35,808 nt of DNA from a virus. Each line of letters starts with the position of its first letter. Within the stretch, counting starts at the first letter, position 1. Location: the IMG/VR virus record IMGVR_UViG_3300025286_000059, positions 1-35,808 of that record. The stretch is one strand, 5' to 3'. Shown here piece by piece: positions 15,077-20,504 of the stretch. A model generated the notes under the pieces. The model searched no databases. It had not been told where the DNA came from and was given only the letters and a program-made list of their open reading frames with translations. The position numbers and the translations under genes were made by a program.

Positions 15077-15308
15077 CGACTTAAAAAAATTAGAGAAGCT
15101 CGGAGTAAAAATCCGAGCGTGTCTCAGTTGCAATATTAATGATACAGGTGTGCCATGTCGAACAGATAGACTTGAATCGATTAAACTTATGCAGGAATAT
15201 TTACTGGTCCATGACATACTAACCATACCGATAAAGCTACAAGACAAAGAGCTTAACGAAATTATAGAAGAAAAAATTAAAAATAGAGTCAATGAAGAAA
15301 AGAAATAA
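15051..15308 (+). CDS. 85-aa protein, first copy of a tandem paralogue pair
   Basis: Starts MSENVLTDNDLKKLEKLGVK and shares IRACL, NDTGVPC-x-TDRLE, LMQEYL and HDI with the next gene at matching positions (about residues 20-60). The C-terminus (KLQDKELNEIIEEKIKNR) is a charged helix without counterpart. C25/C28 and C38 may bind metal, but the second copy keeps only part of them. AGAGGTAAACAAAT precedes the ATG. Function unknown. Confidence 0.8.
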   Translation: MSENVLTDNDLKKLEKLGVKIRACLSCNINDTGVPCRTDRLESIKLMQEYLLVHDILTIPIKLQDKELNEIIEEKIKNRVNEEKK

Positions 15309-15634
15309 TGAGCAAGAATGTATTAACCGATAAAGACTTAGAAAAATTAGCCAAGCTCGGAGTAAGAATCCGAGCCTGTCTGTGGAATAGGAATGACACC
15401 GGTGTGCCATGTCAAACGGATAGATTAGAGGCGGTCAGACTTATGCAAGAATATTTAACTATTCATGACATAGTATCCGTCCCGTTAATAGAAACATGTG
15501 CTTCCCTAAATGCCCCATCTAAAACAGGCTCAAGCTCAAGCACTCTAACAGTACATGTGTACAACGGTGTTGTGGATCATATTGATGGGCTCCCCAATGG
15601 ATGGCTGTACGACATTGTGGAGCATACTGGGTAG
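15308..15634 (+). CDS. 108-aa protein, second copy of the tandem paralogue pair
   Basis: Residues 1-60 repeat the previous protein (MSKNVLTDKDLEKLAKLGVR, IRACL, NDTGVPCQTDRLE, LMQEYL). The rest is different: a Ser run (TGSSSSTL) encoded by AAGCTC hexamers, then VHVYNGVVDHIDGLPNGWLY. It starts at a TAATG overlap with copy one. The changed C-terminus suggests a duplication followed by replacement of the tail, with the intergenic hexamer repeat caught inside the reading frame. Confidence 0.8.
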   Translation: MSKNVLTDKDLEKLAKLGVRIRACLWNRNDTGVPCQTDRLEAVRLMQEYLTIHDIVSVPLIETCASLNAPSKTGSSSSTLTVHVYNGVVDHIDGLPNGWLYDIVEHTG

Positions 15635-15677
15635 AATGATTCTAAAGCAAGCTCAAGCACTTTAGAATCATTCTAAA
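15632..15677. promoter_or_regulatory. Two AGAAT-N-ATTCT palindromes upstream of a promoter
   Basis: First dyad TAGAAT-G-ATTCTA (15632-15644, overlapping the stop of the paralogue gene); second TTTAGAAT-C-ATTCTAAA (15661-15677). They bracket AAGCTC hexamers and lie just before the -35 at 15687. The core matches the operator at 14301-14321. Confidence 0.65.
15645..15660 (+). repeat. Short AAGCTC hexamer block
   Basis: AAGCAAGCTCAAGCAC between two palindromes. A related block (GGCTCAAGCTCAAGCAC, 15527-15543) is inside the preceding gene. Confidence 0.55.
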
Positions 15678-15686
15678 AGATAATAG

Positions 15687-15714
15687 TTGACATGGGTATA
15701 GGATAGTGTAGGAT
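15687..15714 (+). promoter_or_regulatory. Sigma70-like promoter (TTGACA-16-TAGGAT)
   Basis: -35 TTGACA (15687-15692), 16-bp spacer that contains another TAGGATAG, -10 TAGGAT (15709-15714), then AAATAAAGGAG before the ATG at 15751. Confidence 0.72.
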
Positions 15715-15750
15715 ATACTTTTAACATTAATTAAATAAAGGAGAAATATT

Positions 15751-16371
15751 ATGGGAGTAGATTGTTATGGGTTTAACCCAGTTATAAAAGAAGGTTCAAG
15801 TAAACCAAAAGAACCAAAAGACTTTAGTAAACTTACGGAGAAAGACCAACACGCCTATTGGGACGCTAGGGAGAAATACCAACAAGAGAACAAAGGTGTG
15901 TATTTTAGAAATAGCTGGTGGTACTGGCGACCAATGTGGAAGTTTGTCAATGAGAAATGTAACGACCTGATTAACCAAGAGCTATACGCTAAAGGACATG
16001 GAAATGATGGAGAGGTTGACCAAGAGTTAGCCATTGACATTTCTAAACGCATACTGACCAAAGAAGTTCTTGACGAAGCAAAAAGAAAACAGGAAGAGTA
16101 TGATAAAGACATAAAGCCGAAGAAGAAATTTAACAAGCTTCTTATCAAAGCAGGGCAATTGTATTTTGATGAAATTATTGAGCCAATGTATCCTGATAAA
16201 AAGAACTTTACACCAGCAGACTTGGAAAAACTGGACGAAGATGCTTACAAGAAATGGGCAACCCTTATATTTGATTTGCAATATAGAGAAACCAGCTATC
16301 CGTTTAGCTGGGAAAATGTAAAAGAGTTCGGTGAGTTTTGTGCCCAATCAGGTGGGTTTGAAATTCGCTGA
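15751..16371 (+). CDS. Conserved phage protein of unknown function (MGVDCYGFNP type)
   Basis: 206 aa. The N-terminus MGVDCYGFNP, then GVYFRNSWWYWRPMWKFVN and a C-terminal PFSWENVKEFGEFCAQSGGF form a recognisable pattern seen in hypothetical proteins of many phages (MG-x-D-x-Y-G-x-NP ... YFRN-x-WWWRP). I know no function. The middle (about 95-150) is a charged helical stretch. C5 and the aromatic cluster YFRNSWWYWRP suggest a compact hydrophobic core. Own promoter with two upstream palindromes. Confidence 0.8.
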   Translation: MGVDCYGFNPVIKEGSSKPKEPKDFSKLTEKDQHAYWDAREKYQQENKGVYFRNSWWYWRPMWKFVNEKCNDLINQELYAKGHGNDGEVDQELAIDISKRILTKEVLDEAKRKQEEYDKDIKPKKKFNKLLIKAGQLYFDEIIEPMYPDKKNFTPADLEKLDEDAYKKWATLIFDLQYRETSYPFSWENVKEFGEFCAQSGGFEIR

Positions 16372-16375
16372 AATT

Positions 16376-16432
16376 CTCTGACTAGTAGATGCACGTGCAG
16401 GCAATCTAAGGTACCGCAACTACTAGTCTGAG
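16376..16432 (+). promoter_or_regulatory. Long stem-loop directly before an SD
   Basis: CTC-T-GACTAGTAG (16376-16388) pairs with CTACTAGTC-T-GAG (16420-16432): 12 pairs with a single T/T mismatch. The 31-base loop contains the self-complementary TGCACGTGCA and GGTACC. AAAGGAGG follows the stem immediately. It fills the space between the 206-aa gene and the 61-aa gene. Could be a translational switch, an RNA-processing signal or a protein-binding site. Confidence 0.6.
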
Positions 16433-16444
16433 AAAGGAGGAATG

Positions 16445-16630
16445 ATGGAAGAAGAACTAGAACTAAAAAAAGAATTTAACAAGATCAAAGAAAAGGTTAT
16501 AGAGCTACGCGGGAGCAAGCTTAACCCCTGCAAAGGAGGCAGCCCAATGGTATGCACCTGCAACTCATTCGATAAGATCGTGGATACCATCGAAGATATG
16601 GAAAGAGAAATTCTAACATTTAATCTATGA
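16445..16630 (+). CDS. 61-aa helical protein with a Cys cluster
   Basis: Starts MEEELELKKEFNKIKEKVIE; CKGGSPMVCTC gives three Cys in the middle; ends with a helix TIEDMEREIL. The first ATG (16442) is only one base from the SD; the second (16445) has better spacing. The start region AAAGGAGGAATGATGG is the same as that of the 67-aa gene at 13438. Function unknown; three Cys could bind a metal. Confidence 0.72.
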   Translation: MEEELELKKEFNKIKEKVIELRGSKLNPCKGGSPMVCTCNSFDKIVDTIEDMEREILTFNL

Positions 16631-16663
16631 CCTTGGCCCAAGGACCAGGGGCCGGTGCAGCTG

Positions 16664-16707
16664 AAGCAGGCTCAAGCTCAAGCTCAAGCAGGCGCAAGCT
16701 CAAGCAG
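16664..16707 (+). repeat. AAGCTC/AAGCGC hexamer array
   Basis: Consecutive CTCAAG units interrupted by CAGG and CGCAAG, six or seven units in all. Lies between the 61-aa gene and the palindrome/promoter of the 82-aa gene. Preceded by a small CCTTG/CAAGG hairpin (16631-16643). Confidence 0.7.
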
Positions 16708-16736
16708 TTTAGAATGGTTCTTAGAACCATTCTAAA
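16708..16736. promoter_or_regulatory. 29-bp perfect palindrome upstream of a promoter
   Basis: Arms TTTAGAATGGTTCT and AGAACCATTCTAAA around one T: 14-bp perfect dyad, the longest in the AGAAT/ATTCT family. Ends 9 bp before the -35 at 16746, a position suited to an activator or repressor. The dyad could also form an RNA hairpin. Confidence 0.72.
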
Positions 16737-16745
16737 AGATATTTC

Positions 16746-16774
16746 TTGACCGGAGGATACATATGGGATATTAT
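16746..16774 (+). promoter_or_regulatory. Sigma70-like promoter (TTGACC-17-TATTAT)
   Basis: -35 TTGACC (16746-16751), 17-bp spacer, -10 TATTAT (16769-16774), then AAAAGGAGGAAGATT before the ATG at 16795, leaving a 5' leader of about 15 bases. Confidence 0.68.
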
Positions 16775-16794
16775 GGGATAAAAGGAGGAAGATT

Positions 16795-17043
16795 ATGACA
16801 CCATCAGAAAAAAGAGTTTTGGCTGTGCTCGGAAAGTTCGAGTCGTTCTGGGACCTGGAGCACCGGGTCCAGAGCCACAGATTCCAAAACTTTATGATAA
16901 AGGCACACATCTCGGACGAATTCCGCGGGGAGCTCGACCTACTGCTGGACACGAAGCACGATGAAATGCGAGCGCGACGCGAAATGCGCAGCATCGCCCG
17001 GGCCCAGGATGAGAAGAGCAGCCTTGACCCTGAGATCCACTAA
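16795..17043 (+). CDS. 82-aa helical protein, unknown
   Basis: Starts MTPSEKRVLAVLGKFESFWD; all-helical prediction with a basic C-terminal segment (KHDEMRARREMRSIARAQDE). Clear promoter and SD. More GC-rich than most neighbours. No recognised family. The basic helix may contact nucleic acid, but this is only a composition argument. Confidence 0.72.
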   Translation: MTPSEKRVLAVLGKFESFWDLEHRVQSHRFQNFMIKAHISDEFRGELDLLLDTKHDEMRARREMRSIARAQDEKSSLDPEIH

Positions 17044-17050
17044 CCAAGAT

Positions 17051-17068
17051 CCGGGCCGCAAGGCCCGG
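17051..17068 (+). terminator. GC-rich hairpin after the 82-aa gene
   Basis: CCGGGCC-GCAA-GGCCCGG: perfect 7-bp stem with a GNRA tetraloop, 7 bp after the stop. No U run follows, so it is either a stabilising 3' hairpin or a weak/rho-assisted terminator. Confidence 0.55.
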
Positions 17069-17072
17069 ACAG

Positions 17073-17116
17073 GGACAAGCTCAAGCTCAAGCTGTAAAAA
17101 GCGCAAGCTCAAGCTT
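17073..17116 (+). repeat. AAGCTC/AAGCGC hexamer array merging into a -35 box
   Basis: GGACAAGCTCAAGCTCAAGC, then a spacer, then GCGCAAGCTCAAGCTTGACA: the last unit runs into the -35 TTGACA of the GP88 promoter. Confidence 0.7.
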
Positions 17117-17143
17117 GACATTGACTCTAGGATAATATAGGAT
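17115..17143 (+). promoter_or_regulatory. Promoter of an apparently leaderless gene
   Basis: -35 TTGACA (17115-17120; a second TTGACT follows at once), 17-bp spacer, -10 TAGGAT (17138-17143). The ATGATG start begins 3 bp after the -10, so the usual start point of transcription falls on the A of the second ATG. No SD is present. Confidence 0.7.
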
Positions 17144-17146
17144 ACT

Positions 17147-17782
17147 ATGATGACGACACAGAAACGTTTAAAAGAATTAACCGGTGGCCTGGGAAAACCT
17201 TCAAAGATGCCGGGCCTAAGCTATGGTCTTCCCGCCATTCATTGCAAGACCGGGGCCAAACTGGCCAAGATCGAAGGTACCCCGTGCTTTAACTGTTATG
17301 CATTAAAGGGTAATTATCAATACCCGTCCGTAGCCATGGCCCAAGCTGCAAGGCTCAAGGCGATTGACTCCGATGAATGGGTGGATGCAATGGTGGAATA
17401 TATCCCGCTGTTAACCTCTAAGCTTAAGCGGCCAAAATATTTTAGGTGGCACGATTCAGGGGACGTACAAAGCCGGGCGCATTTTTTAAAAATTATTGCT
17501 ATTGCAAAAGCGCTGCCTGATTTTAAGTTCTGGCTGCCAACACAAGAGCGCGAATTCGTCGCTGGAATTTCCACTCCAGACAATCTCGTGGTCCGTGTGT
17601 CAGGGTCCAAGGTCAACGGCCGCGCTCCAAACTTTCATAATACGTCCACAGTCATAACGGCGCTGTGGGCGCTCCCTCCTGGCGGCTGGGAATGTCCAGC
17701 CCCGAAGCAAAAAAACTATTGCGGCGATTGCCGCGCCTGCTGGGATAAGACGGTCCGGTCTGTAAGTTACCATGAGCATTAA
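17147..17782 (+). CDS. GP88-like cysteine-rich phage protein
   Basis: 211 aa. MPGLSYGLPAIHCKTGAKLA (21-40), GTPCFNCYALKGNY (44-57), YFRWHDSGDVQSRAHF (98-113), FWLPTQERE and a C-terminal CGDCRACWD (192-200) match the gene-product-88 family of phages in order. Cys 33, 47, 50, 192, 195 and 198 could hold one or two iron-sulfur clusters or zinc; the biochemical role is not known. Located downstream of a leaderless-type promoter with no SD; start at 17147 or 17150. Ends close to a convergent gene. Confidence 0.8.
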   Translation: MMTTQKRLKELTGGLGKPSKMPGLSYGLPAIHCKTGAKLAKIEGTPCFNCYALKGNYQYPSVAMAQAARLKAIDSDEWVDAMVEYIPLLTSKLKRPKYFRWHDSGDVQSRAHFLKIIAIAKALPDFKFWLPTQEREFVAGISTPDNLVVRVSGSKVNGRAPNFHNTSTVITALWALPPGGWECPAPKQKNYCGDCRACWDKTVRSVSYHEH

Positions 17783-17796
17783 CGATGATCCCATAG

Positions 17797-17817
17797 CCCA
17801 GGAACCCGGTTCCTGGG
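17797..17817. terminator. Hairpin between convergent genes
   Basis: CCCAGGAA-CCCGG-TTCCTGGG, perfect 8-bp stem, 14 bp after the GP88-like stop. No clear U run. It may protect the 3' end or help end transcription of the plus-strand genes. Confidence 0.5.
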
Positions 17818-17838
17818 TCCTTCTCCATGACTCAAGGC

Positions 17839-17925
17839 CCAAGCGCAAGCGCAAGCGCAAGCTGAGACAAGCGCAAGCTGGAAAAAGCGCAAGCTCAAGC
17901 TGGGTCAAGCGCAAGCGCAAGCGAA
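17839..17925. repeat. Largest AAGCGC/AAGCTC hexamer array
   Basis: About eleven hexamer units: CCAAGCGCAAGCGCAAGC, then GACAAGCGCAAGCTGG, AAAGCGCAAGCTCAAGC and TCAAGCGCAAGCGCAAGC. It fills the gap between two converging genes and ends 1 bp before the stop of the nuclease gene. Confidence 0.75.
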
Positions 17926-17926
17926 C

Positions 17927-18331
17927 CTAAACTGTCGGTTCTAGTTTGATCAATGAATCATGAATCTTGGACCATGTGTAAGGGTCCATAGGACCTTGGA
18001 TCAAGGGCAAAGCGTCAAGGCCCTTGTCTAAAAGCTCTTGGATCTTTATCCCCTGATAAAGTATTAAGGCACTTTGACCAAGGGCCTTAATAAGAATAAA
18101 CGTGGGGCCAGGACAGGTCTTATGGAAGGCAATTTGGTGTGGGGAAAAGTCAACTTTTTTACTCCGTGTGACTTTTAGCTCCAATGTGAAGAATCCGCGG
18201 TTAGGGTGGGCACACAACAAGTCAGGAAGTCCGGGAACTGCCATATTTTCAATGCGATAAAACAGAATTCCAGGGAGGTTTTTTCGTACGTCGTAACCAA
18301 ATGATGATTCCAATTTTTTAGAGTAAGTCAT
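17927..18331 (-). CDS. VRR-NUC/RecU-like PD-(D/E)xK nuclease
   Basis: 134 aa. GLPDLLC (34-40) supplies the first Asp (D37), and FFTLELKV (47-54) supplies E51-x-K53, giving the PD...ExK core; VDFSPHQIAFH (60-70) and FILIKA follow, as in VRR-NUC and RecU-type Holliday-junction or branch nucleases. Likely role: resolve branched DNA before packaging or in recombination. Length is normal for standalone phage versions. No strong SD; the upstream region has TAACCATA dyads, so regulation by a repressor is possible. Confidence 0.75.
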   Translation of the reverse strand: MTYSKKLESSFGYDVRKNLPGILFYRIENMAVPGLPDLLCAHPNRGFFTLELKVTRSKKVDFSPHQIAFHKTCPGPTFILIKALGQSALILYQGIKIQELLDKGLDALPLIQGPMDPYTWSKIHDSLIKLEPTV

Positions 18332-18367
18332 GTGTAAAAACTGTCCATAATAATTACAGGTAATAAG

Positions 18368-18388
18368 TATGGTTAATTTTTAACCATA
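18368..18388. promoter_or_regulatory. TATGGTTA palindrome upstream of the VRR-NUC gene
   Basis: TATGGTTAA-TTT-TTAACCATA, 9-bp perfect dyad, plus another TAACCATA half-site at 18394-18401. Lies in the intergenic leader of the nuclease gene; no confident -10/-35 pair is seen, so the operator role is an inference. Confidence 0.5.
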
Positions 18389-18429
18389 ATATCTAACCAT
18401 ACTATATCAACCCAATATATAGCAAATAA

Positions 18430-18687
18430 TTATATGATTTTAGGACGTTCACCCGGCTTGTTCTTTCGGAAAGGAGTAGTCTCAACAGTACCTATAAGCT
18501 TACCTAAACGAAACGTGAGCTCCGCTTTTGAATCAGCACCTTCAGCATCAGCTAAGCCAACATACTCTCCTTCATAAACCTTAACCACATTATCTACTTT
18601 ATTAGTAATCTTGACTTCGATCTTTGTAAGATCATTTATTTTATTAATTGCTTTTTTCAGATCTTCTGCACGTTCAAGTTTTGCCAT
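18430..18687 (-). CDS. 85-aa protein of unknown function
   Basis: Starts MAKLERAEDLKKAINKINDL; the middle is beta-rich (IEVKITNKVDNVVKVYEGEY) and ends with FRKNKPGERPKII. The ATG at 18687 follows GAGGAGG; the next in-frame upstream ATG lies in the preceding gene and lacks an SD. Overlaps the 108-aa gene by 14 bp. No family recognised. Confidence 0.75.
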   Translation of the reverse strand: MAKLERAEDLKKAINKINDLTKIEVKITNKVDNVVKVYEGEYVGLADAEGADSKAELTFRLGKLIGTVETTPFRKNKPGERPKII

Positions 18688-19000
18688 TGGTGTCCTCCTC
18701 ATGTAAACGAACCCAGTCATTAATTCCTTCATGAAGTTTGTTCAGATTCTTTGTTTGAACATATTGCTCTAACGCTTGCGTGACAACCTTTACAATTTCT
18801 TTTGTTGCTTCATCCCCAGATTGGACTGGAATCTCAAATTTAAATTTAGACTTCCCTTTAACAACCATCTCATTTAGACGAATACGGAGACGCCCATTAA
18901 TGCGTTGGTGATCTTGATTAATCTGTTTCAAATTATTAATCTCGATACGCAGTTCCCTGATGGTATCTAATAGCTGTTGGCATTTTAGTTTGTAATCCAT
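18674..19000 (-). CDS. 108-aa coiled-coil protein, unknown
   Basis: Residues 1-45 form a clear heptad-type helix (LLDTIRELRIEINNLKQIN), followed by KSKFKFEIPVQSG and a second helix (VVTQALEQYVQTKNLNKL). Probably a dimeric coiled coil. Start overlaps the end of the NUMOD3 gene by 16 bp; SD weak (GAGAAAGAA). Function unknown. Confidence 0.72.
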   Translation of the reverse strand: MDYKLKCQQLLDTIRELRIEINNLKQINQDHQRINGRLRIRLNEMVVKGKSKFKFEIPVQSGDEATKEIVKVVTQALEQYVQTKNLNKLHEGINDWVRLHEEDTNGKT

Positions 19001-19170
19001 TTCTTTCTCAAACTCAAAGCTTCAGACATTTTTCTCCTTGTTTCCGCGGAAAGTCTTGCCCCTTTCCAAGCTTCAGACAGTTTTCTTTTATGTTCTGGAG
19101 AGAGGGTTCTTCTTCTAATAGCTTCAGACATTTTTCTTCTTGTTTCTTCAGAATGTTTACCTGTATTCAT
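18985..19170 (-). CDS. Stand-alone NUMOD3-repeat protein (homing endonuclease remnant)
   Basis: 61 aa made of three copies of the NUMOD3 pattern: SEETRRKMSEA, SPEHKRKLSEAWKG, SAETRRKMSEA. These helical DNA-contact modules normally follow a GIY-YIG or HNH nuclease domain, as in the 249-codon gene at 21362; here no nuclease domain precedes them. GAGGT lies 8 bases before the ATG, so it looks translated. Either a decayed endonuclease or a free DNA-binding peptide. Confidence 0.75.
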   Translation of the reverse strand: MNTGKHSEETRRKMSEAIRRRTLSPEHKRKLSEAWKGARLSAETRRKMSEALSLRKKWITN

Positions 19171-19197
19171 CGTATTTTACCTCGTATGATTTAGTTG

Positions 19198-19316
19198 CAT
19201 TGGATTTTTATGTAACCATACGCGTATCCAATGTTAAACGCGATTCTATCTAGCTACCTTCCAAGGACTTATCCGAATAACTCCGTCGCCCGGGAAGGAT
19301 TATTGACTTCGCGACG
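19198..19316. repeat. Cluster of inverted repeats in the terS upstream region
   Basis: CATTGGAT/ATCCAATG (19198-19205, 19226-19233), CCTTCC/GGAAGG (19257-19262, 19293-19298) enclosing a GGA-c-TTAT-CCGA-ATAA-c-TCC hairpin (19265-19284), and CGTCGC/GCGACG (19284-19289, 19311-19316). Also a palindrome ATACGCGTAT. Non-coding, between divergent genes. Possible packaging, attachment or replication site, or a small RNA. Confidence 0.45.
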
Positions 19317-19343
19317 TCTGCAGAGCCAATATAAAATATATAG

Positions 19344-19372
19344 TTGACTTAGGGCGTAATGTCAAGTAGTAT
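19344..19372 (+). promoter_or_regulatory. terS promoter
   Basis: -35 TTGACT (19344-19349), 17-bp spacer, -10 TAGTAT (19367-19372). Predicted transcript starts near 19379 and has a 70-base leader with a long hairpin. Confidence 0.7.
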
Positions 19373-19398
19373 TTACTCGTTATAGAAGAGTACCACAA

Positions 19399-19432
19399 AT
19401 GCCGGCCATTTCGTCCACGACGTGGTCGGCAT
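19399..19432 (+). promoter_or_regulatory. Leader hairpin before the terS SD
   Basis: ATGCCGGCCA pairs with TGGTCGGCAT (10 pairs, one G-U) and is capped by CGTC-CAC-GACG. AAGGAG follows 7 bases later. Third case in the window of a strong stem just before a ribosome site. Confidence 0.55.
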
Positions 19433-19448
19433 TACTATAAGGAGATAT

Positions 19449-19985
19449 ATGGGAATTCCAAAAAGACTTACAGAAAAACAAATGAAATTTGCCCAACTGT
19501 TAGTACACAGTGAGGGTGAAAAGACACCTACAGAATGTGCTGTCGAGGCAGGCTATGACAAAGGTTCTGCATCTGTTAGGGCATCAGAACTACGTAACCC
19601 AAAAATATATCCTCTCGTTGTAAAGTATGCAGGAGATCTTAGAGAAGAAGTACACAAAAAATATGCTATTGATTTTGACAGACACATATCAAAGCTTGCG
19701 CGTATTAGGGATAAAGCCTTAGACTCTAAAGCATGGTCCGCTGCTGTTAATGCAGAAGTAGCACGAGGAAAGGCTGCTGGACTTTATATTGAACAAAAGA
19801 TTATTCGTACCGGTAAGCTCGAGGATATGACACAACAAGAACTAGAGTCAAAGATGCAACAGATCATTGATGATCATAGTGTTATTCTTCAGGGAATACC
19901 TGTCAAACAAATTAAAAAAGAGATGAAGAAAAAGCGACTTAAAAGACCGCTATCAAAATTACCAAAACAATTACCACACCAATAA
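19449..19985 (+). CDS. terS: Terminase small subunit
   Basis: 178 aa. LTEKQMKFAQLLV, TPTECAVEAGYDKGSASVRASEL and LRNPKIYPLV form the helix-turn-helix of the Terminase_2-type small subunits, which bind the packaging site and feed DNA to TerL. A helical middle (oligomerisation) and a basic tail (KKEMKKKRLKRPLSKLPKQ) follow. The ATG at 19449 is set by AAGGAGATAT. It is on the plus strand while terL is on the minus strand 6.7 kb away, an unusual split; the own promoter fits separate expression. Confidence 0.82.
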   Translation: MGIPKRLTEKQMKFAQLLVHSEGEKTPTECAVEAGYDKGSASVRASELRNPKIYPLVVKYAGDLREEVHKKYAIDFDRHISKLARIRDKALDSKAWSAAVNAEVARGKAAGLYIEQKIIRTGKLEDMTQQELESKMQQIIDDHSVILQGIPVKQIKKEMKKKRLKRPLSKLPKQLPHQ

Positions 19986-20055
19986 TAATCTTGCGATATG
20001 TCTTGTCATCCCACAGTCCTTTGGCTTGAGCTATAAGTTCTAATATTTTTTCCAT
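19939..20055 (-). CDS. 38-aa membrane miniprotein antisense to the terS 3' end
   Basis: Starts MEKILELIAQAKGLWDDKTY, then RKIIIGVVIVLVILIAVF: charged helix plus one C-terminal span. TAGGA lies 9 bases before the ATG, which is 2 bp after the metallopeptidase stop. Its last 47 bp overlap the terS end on the opposite strand. The clean amphipathic/TM pattern supports coding; function unknown. Confidence 0.6.
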   Translation of the reverse strand: MEKILELIAQAKGLWDDKTYRKIIIGVVIVLVILIAVF

Positions 20056-20057
20056 GT

Positions 20058-20495
20058 TTATTTCCTACGTTTAATCTTTTTTCTTTTACGCGCTTTAGCC
20101 CCGCTTTGCAAGCACTGAATTGTTTTTTCTGTGCCATGCACCTGTGCGTTTAACCATGGTAAGAAGCTAGGGTTATCCTTAATAACACCTAACATCATGT
20201 TAGAAAAGATATTAACAACCTGTTCTTCTTTCGTGTCATCTAGGATAGGTTTATCACCGGCACTCAGACCTCCAATCCACATACATGCATGCCCTACTTC
20301 ATGAAACAAAGTATTGGCAGCTTCCGGTTCACTTAACTCAGCATTAACCTCAATCTTATTCTTGCGGTTATCGTACTCACCATACAATGCGTCCTTATGA
20401 AACATGGTTGGTACTACTTCAACATTAACATCTTGATAGCCAACTTTAATCTTCTTAAATGGTATTCTCGTTTTGTGTTTCGGTTTTTCAGTCAT
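20058..20495 (-). CDS. HExxH metallopeptidase-like protein
   Basis: 145 aa. NTLFHEVGHACMW (61-73) is an HExxH site with H65, E66, H69; TKEEQVVNIFSNM (88-100) supplies the downstream Glu (E90 or E91) of gluzincins. This pattern resembles ImmA/IrrE-like and related phage peptidases, which can cleave repressors; the substrate here is unknown. The C-terminus is very basic (KARKRKKIKRRK). No standard SD; the gene starts 9 bp from the inverted repeat at 20505. Confidence 0.75.
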   Translation of the reverse strand: MTEKPKHKTRIPFKKIKVGYQDVNVEVVPTMFHKDALYGEYDNRKNKIEVNAELSEPEAANTLFHEVGHACMWIGGLSAGDKPILDDTKEEQVVNIFSNMMLGVIKDNPSFLPWLNAQVHGTEKTIQCLQSGAKARKRKKIKRRK

Positions 20496-20504
20496 TTTAA
20501 AATT

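Noticed and set aside
15527-17925. Hexamer arrays as a CRISPR array
   Set aside because: Units are six bases and nearly contiguous, with no spacers of uniform length and no cas genes.
19250-19310. Possible tRNA in the structured terS upstream region
   Set aside because: Stem pairs are present but no acceptor stem, T-loop consensus or anticodon loop can be laid out on either strand.
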